Assembly: GCA_033064195.1 (NCBI GenBank)
Contig: JARBJD010000402.1
Coordinates: 1 to 59,512 of the forward strand
Origin: Blattamonas nauphoetae
Lineage: Eukaryota; Preaxostyla; Oxymonadida
Reading direction: 5' to 3'
DNA length: 59,512 nucleotides
A program made the translations under genes and the position numbers. Below, piece by piece: positions 9,658 to 19,895 of the stretch (its first letter is position 1; every line of letters begins with the position of its first letter). Under the pieces are notes generated by a model. It was not told the DNA's origin, searched no databases, and was given only the letters and a program-made list of their open reading frames with translations.

Positions 9658-11203
9658 CAGTCCGTCAGACTGTTTCGTAATTTGGAACTCTCACCGTAGC
9701 GACCCATTTTTGATTTATTGACTTTTACACAGTTTTTCAAAACGAAGAGAAACAGAATGAGTCATGAAGTTGTGTGAATGTGTAGTAAGGGGAGAGTGTG
9801 TGTGTTAGAAGGGAGCTTCGTGATTCTGTAGGCCAAAATTTCTTCAAATCGCGAACGAGAGACAACTGATTGAGGTCCATCATTTCCGTAGTTCACTTCC
9901 AAACCAGCTCGACGAAACGCACCCCTGACGTTCTCACCGTATGTCGCTGTTTGGAAAGCACTCAGAAATTGCTGCAAACAGCGACCAATGGAGGATGAGC
10001 TATCATCAAACTTGAGTCTAGAGAGTTGTCTCTTCATCACTCCGAATGTCACGCAGTCGAGAGGTTGGAGGTAGTGCGTGGCATTCGGAGGGAGGGTGAA
10101 GAGTGCGATTCCTGCATTTGTGAGTGTGAGCTCGGCCGCTTCTCCCAGATGCACACTGGAATTGTCGACCAAGAGGAGAGCGGGTGCCTTCGGTTTTCCC
10201 AATGCCTTTCGTTGTTCCGCCACATAGTCGAGTTGCACATTCTCGAGCCAACTGTCAAATTTGTCTTGCGTGAACCCTCCTTTTTCATTTTCTTCCACAA
10301 CAATCTGATCATCATCCATGATTCCCATCCTCTCGAGATCGTTCTCGTCCATTGGTGTTCGCAGGACGCAGTGGAGAGGAAGAAACTTTCCGTGAAGTGA
10401 GATGGCTGCCATGGCTGAGAATCGAGGCACTGTTTGTGGAATAGGATGGTGAAGTGATTTCCCAGAAAGTTCAACAGCCCCAACGACACAATGATAAGTC
10501 CTGTCTTGCTTTGGCTGATAACCAACCTCATCAGCGTTGATCAGGAGCAGAGGATGAACATTTTTCACCAAAGTTTCGAGGTCTGTCACATATTGTTCGA
10601 TGTCAGATATTTTTAATGCAGTACGAGAAGATGCCATTGGACAACTGGTATGAAGTGCAATCTCCTTTGAATTGACTCTGATGAAGTCATACGGGTATGA
10701 TCTGCTGATATCAGGTCGATCTGCTTTTTCTGAGACCCAATCAGAAATTTGGGAAGGAATCCATGGTTGACAATTTAAGCTGTCCTCTCGAATCAGTTTT
10801 ATCAATTCCTCTTTCTGGTTCCGTGTGAGTATGCTATTTTTCTTCTCAGCAACTGGAACGTAGTAAGAGCCATGCCGAACCTGGGAGACTTGAGAGGTTG
10901 TACATCCAACTATATCGGCGATGAGTTGTCTTGGTATTGTCCCTCCTTTCGTAGTTTTTTCTAGATCTATGAGCTTCTTGATTCCTTCGGCGGACGATGA
11001 CCATGTCAAACGTAGAATGTGCTTTGCAATGTCGAATGAATCGTTTTTCGGAAAAGTCTGCGATAATTTCGACAGTAGGCAGCTATGTGACACACGAGAC
11101 TGGCTTAGGGTTGGAACTTTTTTCATTTTCGAAGAAGAACACAAGCCTACAGTTGCTGAAGTGACGTGACGAGTTACAAATTACAAAACAGTCTGGCGGA
11201 CTG
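9658..11203 (-). mobile_element. pogo-like autonomous DNA transposon (element C) inserted in B
   Basis: This 1,546-bp element has about 33-bp terminal inverted repeats, starting CAGTCCGTCAGACTG on the left and CAGTCCGCCAGACTG on the reverse strand at the right, with three mismatches. Each repeat is itself a small palindrome (CAGTC...GACTG). TA flanks lie at 9656-9657 and 11204-11205. A single intact transposase fills the interior. Few TIR differences and an open transposase point to a fairly recent insertion into the left arm of MITE B. Confidence 0.85.
9762..11144 (-). CDS. pogo/jerky-type DDE transposase
   Basis: An intact frame of 460 residues starting 59 bp inside the right TIR. An N-terminal helix-turn-helix region lies around residues 50-105 (IADIVGCTTSQVSQVRHG). 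A second DNA-binding-like region extends to about residue 165. The catalytic core matches the DDE_1 superfamily. The first Asp is in LLINADEVGYQP near residue 205. The second is in LLLVDNSSVHLG. LPPNATHYLQPLD gives the third Asp about 35 residues further on, followed by the VMKR helix. All three acidic residues are present, so it may be active. Known relatives cut and paste at TA. The next ATGs downstream would remove part of the helix-turn-helix, so I keep the first. It is the only gene in element C. Confidence 0.9.
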   Translation of the reverse strand: MCSSSKMKKVPTLSQSRVSHSCLLSKLSQTFPKNDSFDIAKHILRLTWSSSAEGIKKLIDLEKTTKGGTIPRQLIADIVGCTTSQVSQVRHGSYYVPVAEKKNSILTRNQKEELIKLIREDSLNCQPWIPSQISDWVSEKADRPDISRSYPYDFIRVNSKEIALHTSCPMASSRTALKISDIEQYVTDLETLVKNVHPLLLINADEVGYQPKQDRTYHCVVGAVELSGKSLHHPIPQTVPRFSAMAAISLHGKFLPLHCVLRTPMDENDLERMGIMDDDQIVVEENEKGGFTQDKFDSWLENVQLDYVAEQRKALGKPKAPALLLVDNSSVHLGEAAELTLTNAGIALFTLPPNATHYLQPLDCVTFGVMKRQLSRLKFDDSSSSIGRCLQQFLSAFQTATYGENVRGAFRRAGLEVNYGNDGPQSVVSRSRFEEILAYRITKLPSNTHTLPLLHIHTTS

Positions 11204-11884
11204 TAACCATTTTGGTCAAACTAAGGAAAAAATAAAAATTAAGAATTTTCTATCGAGGCGAATCGGAGAAAACCTCAAAATACTGTATACAGCAGGAATA
11301 CACACATTTTTTCAAACTTTTCCAGCTCGTATCTCCACAACCAGCCATCAGTTTTGAATCAAATAAAATGCATTGTGATCGTAATCATCTCGACAAAAGC
11401 TGCTCAAAAAATAACTCGATTTTTTTCTAAGAATTTATTGTTGAGAAAAATATGGGTTTTTTTCCATTTTCCCTAATATCCAGAATTTTTTCTCCAATTT
11501 TTTTTCAAAATGTTCGTTTCACCGAAAAAACGTTTCTGTGAAAACTTTCATCAGAATTGATTCACTGGTTGTTGAGATATTGCCGAAACGATTTTTTTTT
11601 CGGGCAAAAGGGGGTTTTTTGAGGTTTTCTCCGATTCGCCAAGATAGAAAAATCAAAATTTACATTTTGTTCTTAGTTTCACCAAAATGGTTTGTGTCAA
11701 CCCCAGGTTCCGGGTTGTTGACAGAACCGGGTTCATGACACATCTATGACGTATTTTGAGGTTTTCTCGGGATCCGGTGGGATGAAAAATTCTAAAATTT
11801 TATTTTTTTCTCAGTTTGACCTAAAGTGATAATTCCAGAAAAAAGCACGAATTGTTGACATGGAACGTATTGGTGACGCCACTA

Positions 11885-12051
11885 TCACGTTTGGTTTCTT
11901 TCTCGAGATTTACATTTATCCAAACCTTAAGATCCAATCTTCACACTGATAAGCCTGTCAAAAGATTCACAAACAATGACAAATAGTTTAGTTTCTGATG
12001 ACAAATGAAGTAATTGTGAGTTGATCTGGAGCATTTTTCTTCATCTTTCAA
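11885..12051. other. spacer between element A and the pseudogene
   Basis: No feature recognised beyond the right flank of element A. Confidence 0.4.
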
Positions 12052-12788
12052 TGTCTAGACGTCAGAACTGTCGTCTCACTCAACCTACACTCTCACTGTT
12101 CGACAAACACCTCAAAGAGCAAGCTTCTCGTCATCGCGAGTTGCCACCGTCACAATTCAATCAATGACTTCATATCCTTTACCAATGTCCTCAATTCTGT
12201 TGAGAATGAGGATTCCATCTCAATTGTGGACGATTCGGAGTATGCACGCTTTTTGAAGCTGGCTGGCATTATTGACAGGACATCCACCGCCCATTCATAT
12301 CGATTGTAGCTGATGAATTCGTCGAAGGGGCTCAAATTTTAGCAACAAACCTCGAACCTCGTTTTACAAACAGGTCGTGTCTCGATGGTCACGATTTGTT
12401 CACTCATGACAATTTGATGCGGGAGAACACACACGACACAGATATGGCGCTGATGAATAGTCTTGAGAAAACCGAAAAAAAGTTGTTCACGTCGAGAACG
12501 AGAAGCAAGACCTCAAATACCAGATTTAGATGAGAAAAAGGTAAAAACATGGATAAATGTAGGCACAGGCAGCAGTCAGACGAATATCATCTCTGAGTCG
12601 ATCACAATGTCGTTTTACGACAATTCCACAAGAAGTTTCTGCCAAAAGAAGCGCCAATTCCTGTTTACTCGGAGGTTGTGAAGGACTCTCAAATCATGTC
12701 AGCTGTCTCTCACTGTGGAACCGTTCTCATTATGGCGCCTCAAACTCCTTCCGCATCATCTGATCATCCTGTCGTTGCACCAAAATAG
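12052..12788 (+). pseudogene. hypothetical protein, broken
   Basis: Good coding-like reading starts at ATG 12052 (MSRRQNCRLTQPTLSLFDKH). It switches frame near 12165 and again near 12310, meets stops near 12530 and 12593, and ends at TAG near 12788 after a Pro/Ser tail. Composition is charged and helical in the middle (RFLKLAGIIDRTS). I do not recognise the family. It lies between the nested pogo/MITE block and a MITE at 13578, so it could be the remnant of another transposon. Some shifts may be sequencing errors. Confidence 0.35.
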
Positions 12789-13575
12789 ATCAAAAGAACT
12801 CATTCGACACGAAATGAATCTCGACAGAATGATGAATCCAAGACAACTCCATCAACAACAATTGTAAAAATGTCTCGACACATGGATAGAGATGATGATA
12901 GTTCTTAAATTCACTCACCTCACGACAAATTCTGACAAATTTGATCTGTTTCTCACCATCATTTATCATACGTTTTCGGTGTTCGATTTGAGAAATATTT
13001 GGAAATCTATCTGTAAATGATATATGGATCAGAATTTTTGACATCATTCAAAAGTCCGAAGATCAACATTCAAAACTATTCTCCTCTCTTGGTTGAGAAA
13101 TGAATCAACCTTTCTCTAGAATTGGTGGATGACATGATTGAATAATCTTTTCGAGATCTTTGATCAAGCTGCGACAAGAACGGTGACGGGTTTGAGCCGT
13201 GTGGGTGGATTAGCCTTGCGGACGCTGTTGTGTCGATTCGACCGGCTTCGGATGGTTTTTTGGACAAATTTAGGGGACCACCTAAATCTCATCAGATATT
13301 GCACCTAAATCTCATCAGTGCCTAGTTAGGAGGTCACCACTCGTATCTTTCGTCAAAGAGCAGGATTAAATGATCGATTCGAAACTGTCATTATTTATCC
13401 TCCTTTGATCGTTGGTTCATTATCCTTCAGTTTTCACACTTCAACTACCATCGCGGCTGGTGTCACTTTTTATTATGTTAGTCTTCAAATTGCTCAATAA
13501 GAACAGGTTGTGTGCGCAACTTCTGAAAAGACCTTCTCATCCCACGCACACTTCTTCATCCGTGCTGTCACTCGC
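12789..13575. other. no supported gene
   Basis: Short frames on both strands without domains. A stretch near 13030 (TTTTTGACATCAT) recurs near 19302 and may mark a shared repeat. Confidence 0.3.
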
Positions 13576-13577
13576 TA

Positions 13578-14665
13578 GTGTGCAAACAATCACGGAGTCG
13601 AAAACAACTCAGTAGACTTTTTTTATCGTCAAAACTTTTTGGATCCTCGATTCACTTCTGATCTTTATTCACATCGTTTTCACGAAAAGACTTTTTTAAG
13701 AAGGAATGAAATTAACTGTCAGTTGTATCTTCGAAGTCGAAAAAAAGTCTTGGGTGAGTTTTTCTCCTTTTCGAGAAACGGATCTCAATTCGAATATGAC
13801 AAAGCCATCTTGGTGAAAGTTTCATGTCAAAATTTCGTCTGGTTTAGAAGATTCACCCAAGACAATTTTTTGACTTCGGAGACTCAAATGACAGAGAAAG
13901 AACAATTATGTGAGTTCTATTCCACCTTGGACACTTCATTCGTTCTTTAAAATGTCCAATATTTTTTGAAAAGCAACATTTCACTAAGGATGGTTTCTCT
14001 TTGATTATATTTCTCCAAATACTTGAAAATACGTATTTATGACGGAAAAGGGGTTTGTTTCGACATTGAACTTCGATCGCGTTCACAAACGATGGTTTCT
14101 GAAAACCCTAGTTTGACACACTTTTTGGTTCAAACAAGGATGAGAGAAGGAAATGAGATGAAACAATGTGCAGGCAGACAGTTCCACAATGGAGAGTTCA
14201 CAAAAGATATATTGTCACGAAACAAACGCCAAATACTCAATCATGTTGAAAACGATCCTCACAACTCAAAGTGTCGATTGAAGTTATTCACCTGCATAAA
14301 GTCTCGGAAAACAGCCATCGGCTCAGTTCGATACTCGTTCACTTACTAGATTGATCAATCATCACCGATCGTTTCATGAAATGGAAAAATCACTATCCAC
14401 ATGTAATTAAGAGAGAGGTCGTTGAAAAGTGGATCAGTTTTCTCAATGTTGTGATTTGAGACCAGAAACCATTCATCGGAACGAGCAGAGATTCTATTGT
14501 CTAGGAAAAACAGTGAAACCGATGTTTACTTTCAAAAATATCGAGACAAATGTCTTTTCGAGAAAAAGATGTGAATAAAGATCAGAAGTGAATCGAGGAT
14601 CCAGTAAGATATGACGATAAAAAAAGTCTAATGAGTTGTTTTCGACTCCGGGATTGTTTGCACAC
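13578..14665. mobile_element. 1,088-bp TA-flanked MITE with about 125-bp inverted ends
   Basis: The left end begins GTGTGCAAACAATC and continues for about 125 bp, matched on the reverse strand from 14665 with only a few differences (shared landmarks GGAGTCGAAAACAACTCA and GGATCCTCGATTCACTTC). TA flanks lie at 13576-13577 and 14666-14667. The interior has only short frames (the longest about 108 codons) with no transposase motif. It is a non-autonomous Tc1/mariner/pogo-type element of another family than A and B. Confidence 0.75.
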
Positions 14666-14912
14666 TAGCAATGATCGCCCAGGTTTTTGATTTGAAGTTA
14701 TCTCGTCTTTCTTGCCTGTTCTCACAAGCACTCCCAATATCGGGGTTGACTAAAAACAATCCACCGATCTATCTACAAACAATCCATTTCGATCAAACCC
14801 ATCGAACTGTGAAACGTTTGAGAAAAACATTCAAAGATCGTTTTCATTTCACATTTTCATTCTATTCACTGACTGATTTACAAAATGTGACAAAATGAGG
14901 GGAAAGCGCTGC

Positions 14913-15242
14913 CTAGTCGACATACACAACTGTTGCGTGACGTTTGTGGACATTCTTGGATGTGGTCACTTTCTTCTTCACAGTCTCCATGTTCTTCTCA
15001 TCCGACTCTTTCTTCTCTTCCGCTGCTGGTTCATTGGCTCCTTTCGCTTCTCCACTTGGTTGGTTTGACGTGACAATCTTCGCCGCAGTCATCCGCTTTG
15101 ACAACGCTGCTTTCGCCTTCCCTTCGATTGGCGCGACATGCTCCACTTTCACAACTCCCTTCGGCTCTCCCGCATTCTCCGCAATCGGCGTCAATTTGGA
15201 GACAGTTCTCGCCTCGTGTGCCTCCCGTTGTTTCTTCTCCAA
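14913..15242 (-). CDS. Lys/Glu/Ala-rich hypothetical protein tail
   Basis: A frame of 109 residues, very rich in Lys, Glu, Ala and Thr and predicted to be disordered or helical, ending YVD. Upstream sequence on the minus strand stays coding-like for a few codons but shows no clear start, so this may be the last exon of a longer gene. No family recognised. High charge with alternating EK blocks could suit a cytoskeletal or chromatin linker tail, which is speculation. Confidence 0.3.
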   Translation of the reverse strand: MEKKQREAHEARTVSKLTPIAENAGEPKGVVKVEHVAPIEGKAKAALSKRMTAAKIVTSNQPSGEAKGANEPAAEEKKESDEKNMETVKKKVTTSKNVHKRHATVVYVD

Positions 15243-15419
15243 CAGAAGCTTCTATCAGGCCAGAACTTGGTTTTGTGTGTTCGCGTTGTTGACTTGCGAC
15301 TTTCGATCAATCCATTAACTCAACGAGTTGAAAATCCGTTGTCCATTTGGACTCAAATGGAACGATATGTCCTCTTGGGAGCTCTTCAACCCTGTTTTCT
15401 TCCGCTTCAATTGAAATTT

Positions 15420-16203
15420 TCAACAAACCTGAGCTTTCTCAAACGTTTCACAGTTCGATGGGTTTGATCGAAATGGATTGTTTTTAGATAGATCGGTGGA
15501 TTGATTATAGTCAACCCCCCCAACATCACTCGCTGGCTGTTCGATCATGTCTCGCATGCGATTTGAAAATTGGATTCTTCGAGATGTCCGATCATCCATC
15601 CACACAAATTGAGAGGAAGGCAGAGTGGAAGCGATCAACACAGGCAGAGATGGAGGTGAGGGGAGGATGACACCAACGCTTCCTCGCGTGGAGTGAGGAA
15701 TCTGGTGTTGAAGTTCTGATGTCGACCGAGTTGATTGCGGAGGAGGGAGCGATGGACGAAGAGCGAGTGATGGAGCGGCAGGAGCTGGCGTGTCAATGTT
15801 TCTGCTTCTCAACTGCACGTTCAACAAGCGGTTGCTTCGTGTGGATGATGACGATGACGATGAGAGCGATGAGCAGCCACAAAACCAGTGTGACATTGAG
15901 AGCTGGGGAGGATTTGTGGCGAGTGATAATTTGGGGACAAATCAAGAATGGCGAAAGAATCAGACGAGACGAAGGACAGCGAATGCGGGCGTGTGCGTGT
16001 GTTTCGAAAGAATCGCTCCTAGTACGCATCACACCGAGTGTGGTGAGGGAAGTGGCAGACGGGGTGGGAGGGCGTGGGTGGCGATTGAGCAGGGATCGAG
16101 AACGGCAATGAATTGGCACGAGCTGGTGTCCCCCAAAACGACGAAAGTGAACGGTTCGGAAGCGTCTGATGATGTTCGATGGCGAAGAGAAGAATGAATT
16201 CAA
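15420..16203 (-). pseudogene. C-terminal membrane-anchor remnant of a beta-helix surface protein
   Basis: On the minus strand a strongly hydrophobic segment (LVLWLLIALIVIVIIHTKQ) near 15830-15890 looks like a single transmembrane helix with a basic stop-transfer end. Ser/Pro-rich low-complexity sequence surrounds it. Frames change several times. A diverged copy with the same helix (VAWLLVALIVVVIVHPKQ) lies at 48489-48857. Large beta-helix proteins with a C-terminal membrane anchor are common in oxymonad genomes (from memory), so the assignment is inference. Confidence 0.4.
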
Positions 16204-16560
16204 ACGGATTTTGGGCGAGATGTGAGTGAGATCGATGGATGAATGTCGATGGGGATGGTGTCGTTCAATCGGTCAAAATCCTGCCATGACAACGGCCAGA
16301 TCGACCATCCATACACAAATTCAAATCCACAATCCAACTAAGAATAAGAAGATCAACGGGTGTGTGTCCAGTGTGGTGGAGAGTGTTCGAGTCAGTCCCA
16401 CATCAGCTCGTGAATCCTGCATGATTGATCAATCACTCTTCTAGTCAAAAGAGCGAGAGAGCAAGAGAGTGGTGTTAAAATCGGGAGAAACGAGGAAGCG
16501 GTGTGGGAGAGGGTTGAGTGTGGAGAGCGAAGGGCGATGATCGGTTCGAGTCTTCGCAAG
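15500..16560. repeat. segmental duplication copy a (partner 48350-49640)
   Basis: Long stretches match 48350-49640 at roughly 75-85% by eye. They cover the membrane-anchor block, the AGCAGGGATCGAGA block and the ATCCACAATCCAACTAAGAA block (49420 on the other copy), in the same order and orientation. A shorter third copy of the AGCAGGGATCGAGA block lies near 18990-19200. Confidence 0.7.
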
Positions 16561-16575
16561 TTCCTGTCTGAATCA

Positions 16576-17688
16576 ATTCCTGTTCTGGAAGGTTCATGCC
16601 CAGCTGGTTGTTCCATTCAATCGATTTGGCAACAATCCATCTTCTGTTTCCCTGTTTGTCGTTTCGCAACTTTGCTTCAACCACATCTTCGATGCCCTCC
16701 ATCCTCAACAGTCGTTGCACTGTCGTCCACATCTGTTGCACTTTTCCGCCTTTTTTGTTCCGTTCCTGCTGGAGACCGTTCATATAATTCAGATAAGAAT
16801 AGATTGAGTTGTCATCTTCGAAGAATGTGAGACAACTTGTGATGGTGAGAAAGACTGGCATATTTACGACGAAATCCACAGTTGGTTGGCAATAGGAACA
16901 TATGTGGAGGAGTTGGGCGAAGAGTCTCATAAAAAACTTGGATTGGCTTCCTTCGACAATTGAGAAGCGGTTCACGCATAAATGCCAAATATACTGCTCC
17001 GAAGGAATGACAACTTGCGTTAAAAGATCTCGTAAACAGCTTGTAGTTCATTCTCATTTTCAATTCCGAGTTGTTCGAGACTCTCGGGAGTTGAGAGCCG
17101 GAAAGAAGTGGCGATGTTTTCCACGACATTGGTGCATTCGTTCCCGACCTTCGATGACAGTTGCTGCGCATCAAATTTGGTGGTCAAGTTGTATCTGACA
17201 ATTTGGTCAACGTGTTTGAATGTCAATGCACTTGGAATTGAGAGAAAGACGGACAGAATGTGAACATGAAATGATCGGATGGTTCGCCATCCACAATCGA
17301 ATGCGGGTGAGTGCACAGATGTCGAAGATACCCTTCCGATGGCAGCAGGAGTTGAGTGAGGAATATCTCACGAACTACTTCTTGTTCATCAGGACGAGTC
17401 ATTTTGAGATCGACACAACCAGCAGGAGTAGAGAGAAAGATGAGAAAAGTGACGATTCATAGAAGATCAGTGCGGACTTCTCCAACCCCAGCAAACGAGC
17501 GTAGCGTGCAACATCATTGTGGCAACAAGAGACCGAAAGACAACTGCTAGTTCGTCAACCGTTTTCATCTGTTCTTCTTTCCAATTCAGGAAAGGGGAAG
17601 TATCCATGGAAGATGGCACCGAAGGAGAGGACAACTCAGAGTGTGCTGGACTTGAAGAGACGGCTGTTTTTAGGCCTATTTCGGTCAT
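16576..17688 (-). pseudogene. SPFLNW-family gene, copy 1 (broken)
   Basis: The start MTEIGLKTAVSSSPAHS at 17688 matches the 17-codon first segment of copies 2-4, and TSPFLNW follows. Frame changes occur before about 17470, near 17310 and near 17030. The C-terminal block (NRFSIVEGSQSK to WNNQLGMNLPEQE, 16975-16580) is clear. The 33 nt at 17604-17636, an intron in copies 2 and 3, are in-frame coding here. Upstream, the frame runs on without a stop into a beta-helix fragment (17689-18108). The decay shows this copy is no longer expressed as a full protein, unless several breaks are sequencing errors. The family is helical and lineage-specific, with no known function. Confidence 0.7.
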
Positions 17689-18108
17689 TTGAGGAAGCTT
17701 ATCGGATTCGATCCTCGTTATGGGTCTGAAGAAGCTTTGAAATTGGGAGACGACACCGACGGAACAGGCCAGGAGTCTTCCCTTCGGATGGACGACGAGG
17801 TTGCACAGCGTCACACTCGACTTCAGATCGACAGTGATGAAGTTGACTGGAGTGGTGAGTTTGGTGGATTGTTCGTCATTCCCAGTGATCGAGAGCGACT
17901 GGTCAAGTTGCAGTGAGACTGGCGTTGTCTCCACAAACGAGTCTGCTCCAACTCCAATCTCCATTTTGGTGTTGTTTGAAAATGTCACACCTCCTCCCAC
18001 TGTCGAACACGCTGCATTTGATGTTGATCCACATACACTCTCGTCGGTCCCCCTTGTTATCACATCCACTGTCCCCGTTGACGAACTTAAAACGGGTGTT
18101 CCATCCAC
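17689..18108 (-). pseudogene. beta-helix surface-protein fragment fused upstream of SPFLNW copy 1
   Basis: About 140 codons rich in Ser, Thr, Val and Gly. A GTDESVCGSTSNAACSTVGGG motif with paired Cys is typical of the start of a right-handed beta-helix module in oxymonad surface proteins (from memory). The pattern LSITGN...LKSSVTLCNLVVHP follows. The open frame passes straight into the SPFLNW start at 17688. This is probably a recombination scar. Confidence 0.5.
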
Positions 18109-18168
18109 AGGAATAGATCACATGCCAGATGAACAACACTGAGGCTCCACGATCTGCTAAACTAGCAA

Positions 18169-18534
18169 TTAAATCAAGGATTTCACCGATTCAACAAAAC
18201 CACTTGATTCGCAGTGTGATGAGCGAACCACGCCGAAGATCAAGACAATGAGATCGTCCGAAAAGAAGAGAGAGATCTGTTTGAGAAACGACACCGAATT
18301 GTCTTCCAGAGAATCAGCGAATGCATGTTTCGATGTCGCCAGCTGAATAAGAACGAGAAGCATGAAAGGGCTGTCACTGACAGAATCGGGACGTGGCATC
18401 ACAATCTTGATGAACGACGAAGGAACAAGCAAGGAATGCAGAAATCCAAAGACAAGGCTGATGTGAGAAATGGGAGTGGGTCTGCGTTGTTGTTTTGGGG
18501 ATCCCTTCCATTCCTCCCTTCCACAACCCGACAC
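18169..18534 (-). pseudogene. remnant of a second helical paralogue (partner at 56059-56440)
   Basis: An open frame with hydrophobic helices (FLHSLLVPSSFIKIVM, LFFSDDLIVLIFGVVRSSH). A close copy lies at 56059-56440, where it continues into FCRKNDRIKLVNDDLVPQL, a diverged SPFLNW-family segment. Both therefore look like pieces of a divergent branch of that family. No start codon or full domain is visible. Confidence 0.45.
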
Positions 18535-19330
18535 GAGTGTCCCTTTCGGAGTAATCCGCGAGTCGTCGAGCCAGCGAGAGTGTGTTCAGCAATCATGAAC
18601 GACGAGGCTTTGAGAAGATCTTGAATGTTCGTGTTCAGTCGTGGAGTCCTTCTGTATTCTTCGTCTGAAAGGAGAGAATTGCAATACAACCATCCAAACT
18701 GCCACACTCTTCTTGTCTCGTCCAAGACACTCCGAGGAGTCCGCATGGAATTCAGAAATGTGGACAGAAGCAGACAAGATGAAGAGAGTTGTGGGTGTCG
18801 GTGTGTGCGTGGAGGAGAGAGTGGAGAGGGATGCAGATGCACTCTGCCGCGTCCAATATTTTGTTCACTCACACAATTTGGTTCGGTGACGAAGGAAGAG
18901 AGAAGGGAAGTGTGAAGAACTCGAGGACGAGTCAAAGAAAGCGAAGGAGGCAGATAGTCGAAGCGAGCATTGCGAGTGTTTCGAACGAACAACAGCCGGC
19001 ACGCATGGCACGGAGTGTGGAGAGGGGCGAGGATGAGGGGAGAGGGAGGGTGTGGGATGCGGAGGAGCAGGGATCGAGAACGGCCATGAATTCTGCGACG
19101 ATATCTTCCGATCCTTCCCAATTGTCTTCGGAAGTGTCGGTTTCCTGAGGCGAGGGAGATCCAACATGCGGAGGAGGAGATGGTGAGAGCAAAAGCCATC
19201 GTTAGTTCACGAGTGGGACTGATTCCGAGGATCGCTGGAAGGAAAAGGATGAAACGAGATGATTGGTTGGCGTCCACAAGCAAAGACGGCGGAGAGATGA
19301 GTCAATATTTTTGACATCATAGAAAAGTTC
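18535..19330. other. decayed, partly duplicated stretch
   Basis: Open frames on both strands with no domain. 18990-19200 is a third copy of the AGCAGGGATCGAGA block found near 16090 and 49190. Single units of the GGGAGGGTGTGGG motif here correspond to the array at 48870. Confidence 0.35.
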
Positions 19331-19895
19331 GAGATCACCCCTTCAAAACCTCCTCTCCGCATTCTTTTTTTCAAATTTGCTGTTAAATCTCAAATAGCTC
19401 TTTCTCACCTCCATGAACTGATTACATGTGTTTTTTTCGATCTATTCATACCAGTAGACAAATTGGAGGTGTATTACAAAATAATATGGGTTGATCGTCA
19501 TTTGGTGGACTATGTACCGTCTACCATCTTCCTCACTACACTGGATGTGGTGTTCCGGGTGAACGTCTCCTTCACCACCATATAACCTCTTCTCTCATTC
19601 TCTCTCTCTTCTGTTTTCCCTCTCTTCGCACGATTTTGAAGCTTGGATGAATGATTTCAGTTTTATTCACTTTTGGTGGTGTATTATCTCAAACAAGTGA
19701 TTTTTCTTTAGTTTGTTTTCTCAAGAAAGTGTTAATTGTGAGTTGAAAACAACAAGATTCATAGAAGACACAATTAAGATGGAAAGTGCTGATGAGAGAA
19801 AGAGTGGAGGTGAGTTTGGATGTCGCAGAAGGAAAAAGGGAGTCTATCGGAAGGAGGTGAGTGGAGGACGAGGGAGGCAAGTAGAGGTGAGTGGA
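19331..19895. other. no supported gene
   Basis: AT-rich until about 19780. A frame then begins at ATG 19713 and runs into the minisatellite. Its unique part is only about 60 residues, charged and without a domain, so I do not call it a gene. Confidence 0.35.

Larger units (their letters stand above)
9604..11744. mobile_element. middle TA-flanked MITE (element B) inserted in A
   Basis: Inverted ends read GATGTGTCAT at 9604 and its complement at 11744. TA flanks both sides (9602-9603 and 11745-11746). Homology of the arms runs on past the pogo insertion: the left arm continues at 11206 with ACCATTTTGGTCAAACTAAG, which pairs with the inner side of the right arm near 11690. The left arm is therefore split by element C. 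Unsplit length is about 590 bp. No coding capacity. Confidence 0.75.
9143..11882. mobile_element. outer TA-flanked MITE (element A), carrying B and C
   Basis: Terminal inverted repeats of about 110 bp begin GTGGCGTCACTAATACG on the left. They are mirrored at 11882 on the right with a few mismatches. A TA dinucleotide flanks each end (9141-9142 and 11883-11884), the target duplication of the Tc1/mariner/pogo superfamily. Without element B it would be about 600 bp and has no coding capacity, so it is a non-autonomous element. Its subterminal sequence (CACTTTTGGTCAAACTGAG) resembles that of element B, so A and B are probably related families. Confidence 0.75.
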
